This document shows, in pieces, positions 5,801-7,718 of a stretch of 7,718 nucleotides of DNA. The position numbers were made by a program, and so were the translations under genes. Source of the stretch: Flavipsychrobacter stenotrophus (lineage in GTDB: Bacteria; Bacteroidota; Bacteroidia; Chitinophagales; Chitinophagaceae); assembly GCA_947379685.1 (NCBI GenBank), contig CANCOG010000229.1, positions 1 to 7,718 of the forward strand, written 5' to 3'. The stretch's first letter is position 1, and each line of letters starts with the position of its first letter. The notes beneath the pieces are model-generated. The model was not told the DNA's origin. It did no database searches and saw only the letters and a list, made by a program, of their open reading frames with translations.

Positions 5801-7700
5801 CCGATGAACTAACATTTGCGACAGCAACAACAGTGCTTGACCAGGTTCCTCCAGAAGTAGCATCAGCCAGCGTTATTGAACTACCGTCACATACCGTGGT
5901 TGACCCCGTAATAGCAGAAGGTGTTGCAGGTGCTGTCGTAACTGTAATTGTTTTAGTGGCAGCACTGCTTCCGCAAGCATTAGTTACTGAGTAGGATATT
6001 ACTACCGATCCAACCGATACACCGAAAATTACAGGGCCACCACCGCTGACTGACGCAATTGCAGAATTGGTACTAATCCATACTCCTCCAGAAGTAGCAT
6101 CAGCAAGCGTAATTGAGCTTCCGGTACACATAGTTGATGGCCCCGTGATAGCAGCCGGCGTTCCGGGAGGCCCGGAAACCGTCATAGTTGCGGTTGCAGT
6201 ACCGGAAGAGGTTACATATGAAATGACAACGCTGCCTGCCGATACGCCGGTAACTATCCCGCTGGTAGAACCCACAATTGCTACCGAAGTATTTGAGCTG
6301 CTCCATACGCCACCGCTTGTAGCATCAGCCAAAGTAGTTGTTGCACCCACACAAACGGTAGTCGCCCCCGTTATTGGAGCAACAGAAGACGAAGTCACTG
6401 TTATGGTCTTGGTTGCAAAAGCAGTGCCGCATGTATTGGAAATGGCATAGCTCACTACCGCACTGCCTGCTGAAACTCCGGTAACGACACCGGTAGATGC
6501 ATTAATAGTTGCAATCGCACTGCTGGAAATGGACCATGAACCGCCCGAAACCGAAGGAGAAATAGTAATTGAAGAACCAACAGCAACTGTTGATGCCCCG
6601 GATAGTGTACCAGCAATTGGCCCTGCACCTACTGTAATTGTTTTAACTGAATTGGTAGTTCCGCACGTATTAGTTACTGAATAAGTAATATCAGCTGTAC
6701 CAGCCGCCATTCCGAAAACAATTCCGGACGCACTAACACTTGCCACTGCCGCATTACTTGTCGACCACGTACCACCTGCGGTGGCATCTGTCAGGGTAAT
6801 ACTTGACCCCACGCATACGGTCGACGGGCCCCCTATTGCGGCCACACTTGGCGCACCGTTCACTGTGATAAGACTTGTTGCCGTCCCTGAAGAAGTAGTA
6901 TAGGATATCGTTACAACTCCTAAGCTGATTCCGGTAACTATGCCAGAAGTACCACCCACCGTGGCAACAGTCGCATCTGAAGTACTCCATGTGCCACCAG
7001 TGGTAGCATCAGACAAGGTTATACTTGTACCAACACAAACTGAGGTTGGCCCCGTTATGGCTGCCACTGATGCCGGAATCAATTCTGTAATGGTGTCACT
7101 ATTTTGCTTCCATTGGTCACCTGCATCACTGGATCCATTATTGTTTATTGCATTGATAACGCCATATAATATTATGGTACCTGTTCCTGCGGTAGCGGGA
7201 GCTGTCCAAGGAATAGACTCAGTATATGTAGTACCTGCGCCACCGCTACCCGACGCTGGTGTCAACCTCGTGTTGTGCTCCACAACATGAAGAGATCCAA
7301 TAGTGCTGTTCTGACAACCCGTAGGCAATCCGGTTGTGGCAAGCGTACCCGCCATTACTGCAGATCCGGTGCCGGCACCTGACGCCTTAACTGCAGTTAC
7401 TTGGAATCCAAATTTCGGCAAAGTGGCTGTAGAAGATGTATTCAGACCCGTAATTATAATATGGTAGGAACGCCCGGCAATGTAATGGGTTACCGCGACA
7501 CCCGAAGAATCGAGAGTTACCGTCACAGGGGTGGTTGAACTGGCAGAGGTGCCATGGCAACCCGTGCCGCCACAACCCGAACCACCTACGGCACCGGTTG
7601 CATTAATTCCTGCGGTTGAGCCAGGACCAGAAGAATACCCGGTCACAAGCATGTAAGCCAAACCGAGGATAAAAGGCAATAGTAAAAATTTCTTTTTCAT
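2868..7700 (-). CDS. Giant secreted Reeler-like / 17x Ig-like repeat protein with T9SS type A sorting tail
   Basis: A complete 1610-residue frame runs from the ATG at 7700 to the TAA at 2870-2868. The start is supported by MKKKFLLLPF and a hydrophobic signal segment (about residues 1-20). Residues about 30-210 match the Reeler-like 'choice-of-anchor V' type: NATGAVGG, a CGGTGCHG cluster (C43, C48, H49), KFGFQVTAV, then W165 with TAPATAGTG, IILYGVINAINNNG and AGDQW. Residues 211-1517 are 17 tandem Big_2-type Ig-like domains of about 77 residues. Residues about 1535-1610 are a T9SS sorting domain (KVYPNPSNGTFTLEM ... GAYLIRVSTDG ... SQKVILQ). The protein is therefore predicted to cross the outer membrane by type IX secretion, be cleaved at the tail, and be anchored at the surface or released. 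A stalk-like adhesin or scaffold role is the likeliest inference. Oddities: CX4CH instead of CXXCH, a G9 run at 5154-5162, and no Glu or Gln in the Ig array. The gene ends in a strong terminator. Class sure, function unknown. Confidence 0.95.
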   Translation of the reverse strand: MKKKFLLLPFILGLAYMLVTGYSSGPGSTAGINATGAVGGSGCGGTGCHGTSASSTTPVTVTLDSSGVAVTHYIAGRSYHIIITGLNTSSTATLPKFGFQVTAVKASGAGTGSAVMAGTLATTGLPTGCQNSTIGSLHVVEHNTRLTPASGSGGAGTTYTESIPWTAPATAGTGTIILYGVINAINNNGSSDAGDQWKQNSDTITELIPASVAAITGPTSVCVGTSITLSDATTGGTWSTSDATVATVGGTSGIVTGISLGVVTISYTTSSGTATSLITVNGAPSVAAIGGPSTVCVGSSITLTDATAGGTWSTSNAAVASVSASGIVFGMAAGTADITYSVTNTCGTTNSVKTITVGAGPIAGTLSGASTVAVGSSITISPSVSGGSWSISSSAIATINASTGVVTGVSAGSAVVSYAISNTCGTAFATKTITVTSSSVAPITGATTVCVGATTTLADATSGGVWSSSNTSVAIVGSTSGIVTGVSAGSVVISYVTSSGTATATMTVSGPPGTPAAITGPSTMCTGSSITLADATSGGVWISTNSAIASVSGGGPVIFGVSVGSVVISYSVTNACGSSAATKTITVTTAPATPSAITGSTTVCDGSSITLADATSGGTWSSTVVAVANVSSSGVVTGTASGVTTISYTVTNACGMAATTSTVTVTAGASAGTISGASSVCVGGTTTMTDGVSGGTWSSSNSAVATVSSTGVVTGVTAGGVAISYSVTSSCGSTFTAHSLAVGTGSVSAITGASSVCVGTTTTLSDSTSGGTWSSSNTTVATVSSAGVVTGVTAGSATISYTITSGCGGIATKAITVATTPAAPAAITGPTTVCAGGTITLADATSGGGWSSLNPSVASVSGTGVVNGNSSGTTTISYMVTNSCGSTGVAYTITVTSGSSVAAISGASSVCVGTTTTLTDATSGGTWTSSSTAIASVNASTGVVTGITSGSVVITYSVTGSCGTSSATKSMTVGSTGSVAAITGALSVCVGTTTTLTDATSGGSWTSGNPSIASVNASTGVVTGVSSGSVTITYSVTGSCGTGSATTSMTVGSTGSVAAITGGSSICIGASTTLADATAGGTWSSSAPSIATVNASGVVTGVSAGTATITYYVTSSCGTASATKSITVGAASAGTTSGTSTICIGGTSTLSNTVSGGTWSSSNTGVATVNPSSGVVTGVASGSATISYSVTSSCGSAVAGYVISVSAAASAGTVSGASSLCTGTNTTLSSSVSGGTWTSSNTSLATVVSSTGVVRGVTAGTVTISYTVTSTCGSAVATKTITITASATPGTISGLSSVCAGSTVSLTSTGTGGGTWSSSNTSIATINPSSGVSTGVAAGSVTISYSLTGSCGAVSATRSLTVTGAASAGTLSGATSVCAGTTTTLTSTVSGGGWISSNTGVATVSSAGVVRGIAAGTTTITYFVSTGCGTATVTRAMSVSAAPTVAAITGASTVAVGATITLADVTSGGTWTSVSPSIATVNATSGVVTGVATGTDSIRYSVTNSCGTTSVVKAISVTAHRAVNGSGISGDEQATIKVYPNPSNGTFTLEMPEGTTNATVMITDITGKVIEVKSNNEQTMYFDMSGYAAGAYLIRVSTDGKMYSQKVILQ
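2871..3098 (-). other. T9SS type A C-terminal sorting domain
   Basis: The last 76 residues have the standard Por secretion-tail pattern: KVYPNPSNGTFTLEM after a short linker, an ITGKVIEV strand, GYAAGAYLIRVSTDGK, and the terminal SQKVILQ. In Bacteroidota this domain directs a periplasmic protein through the type IX translocon, after which it is normally removed by a sortase-like peptidase. It fixes both the phylum and the destination of this protein. Confidence 0.95.
4540..4804. repeat. Near-identical junction DNA of Ig domains 10/11 and 11/12
   Basis: The 21 bases at 4540-4560 recur exactly at 4774-4794, 234 bases (78 codons) away. The identity continues for about ten more bases after one mismatch. 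Both encode GSTGSVAAITG-type junctions (residues 974 and 1052 onward). This marks domains 10-12 as among the youngest duplications in the array. Confidence 0.8.
5154..5162 (-). repeat. G9 homopolymer inside Ig domain 9
   Basis: On the coding strand three GGG codons (G847-G849) give an uninterrupted run of nine G's just before TGG (W850). Sister domains mostly encode Gly-Gly-Thr here with mixed codons, so the run arose in this copy. Runs of this length are prone to polymerase slippage. The frame is intact in the sequence given. Confidence 0.9.
7071..7613 (-). other. Reeler-like ('choice-of-anchor V'-type) N-terminal domain with CX4CH motif
   Basis: Residues about 30-210 carry the landmarks of this beta-sandwich domain: NATG near the mature N-terminus, a Cys/His cluster C43-x4-C48-H49, GFQ at 98-100, and the closing signature W165-TAP-x4-GTG, LYGVINAINNNGSSDAGD. 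In Bacteroidota relatives an N-terminal C..CH cluster resembles a c-type heme attachment site. Here four residues separate the cysteines, a spacing known in some multiheme cytochromes. Whether heme is bound cannot be decided from sequence. C129 is a further cysteine without an obvious partner in this domain. Confidence 0.7.
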
Positions 7701-7718
7701 AGAAATTGTTTTTTAGTT
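7701..7718 (-). promoter_or_regulatory. Visible leader of the giant gene
   Basis: Only 18 bases upstream of the start are present. On the minus strand they are A-rich (AACTAAAAAACAATTTCT before ATG) and lack a Shine-Dalgarno sequence, which is usual for Bacteroidota translation starts. The promoter lies beyond the window. Confidence 0.45.

Larger units (their letters stand above)
3150..7070 (-). repeat. Array of 17 tandem Big_2-type Ig-like domains
   Basis: Each domain (about 77 residues, 225-235 bases) runs (A/P/G)-x-(A/T)-I-(T/S)-G-x-(S/T)-x-VC(V/A)G, TLADATSGG-x-W, a SIAT/SVAT V strand, GVVTGV-x-(A/S)G, ISYSVT-x-SCG and a TITV closing strand. Domains begin near residues 211, 286, 361, 440, 514, 593, 670, 747, 823, 900, 978, 1056, 1131, 1209, 1287, 1366 and 1443. 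Thirteen carry both cysteines 50-52 residues apart, consistent with one disulfide each. Domains 1 and 4 have only the first, 3 and 17 only the second. Two sub-classes are visible: AAITG with DATSGG, and AGT-x-SG with a VSGG-type turn (domains 3, 7, 13-16). The array probably forms a long extracellular stalk. Confidence 0.92.

Noticed and set aside
6067..6450. 127-codon open frame on the plus strand
   Set aside because: It lies wholly antisense to the Ig array and its translation (repeated VPPEVAS, TPVTTPV) is the mirror of the repeats. Similar frames recur at each repeat (2899, 3178, 5056, 5533, 6940), as expected of a shadow.

Overview
The window suggests a member of the Bacteroidota, probably near Chitinophagales/Sphingobacteriales. 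The evidence is a textbook type IX secretion system (T9SS) C-terminal sorting domain, very large repetitive secreted proteins, a TAnnTTTG-type -7 promoter element and A-rich start regions without a clear Shine-Dalgarno sequence. The genus assignment is inference.

Both real genes lie on the minus strand, so biological order runs from high to low coordinates. First is a complete 1610-residue gene (7700 to 2868). It has a signal peptide, an N-terminal Reeler-like ('choice-of-anchor V'-type) domain with a CX4CH cysteine/histidine motif, 17 tandem bacterial Ig-like (Big_2-type) domains of about 77 residues, and a T9SS type A sorting tail. A 184-bp intergenic region (2684-2867) follows. It holds a strong intrinsic terminator, a third copy of the terminator arm, and a candidate -7 promoter element. 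The second gene starts at 2683 and leaves the window at base 1, still open after 894 codons. It encodes a signal peptide, then a duplicated module of six NHL beta-propeller blades plus one Ig-like domain (module 1, module 2), then the start of another domain cut by the window edge.

The two proteins share the same kind of Ig-like domain and both look exported, so they are plausibly cell-surface or secreted adhesive/scaffold proteins. No enzyme active site is visible in either. The plus strand carries many open frames, but these are shadows of the low-complexity Ser/Thr/Val/Gly/Ala-rich coding sequence opposite.

No RNA gene, mobile element, CRISPR array or origin was seen. The most notable points are the duplicated six-blade NHL+Ig module, the near-identical DNA of its two Ig domains, the CX4CH motif, a G9 homopolymer inside the giant repeat gene, an approximately 1300-residue stretch without Glu or Gln, two interleaved sub-classes of Ig repeat, and a three-armed inverted repeat between the genes.
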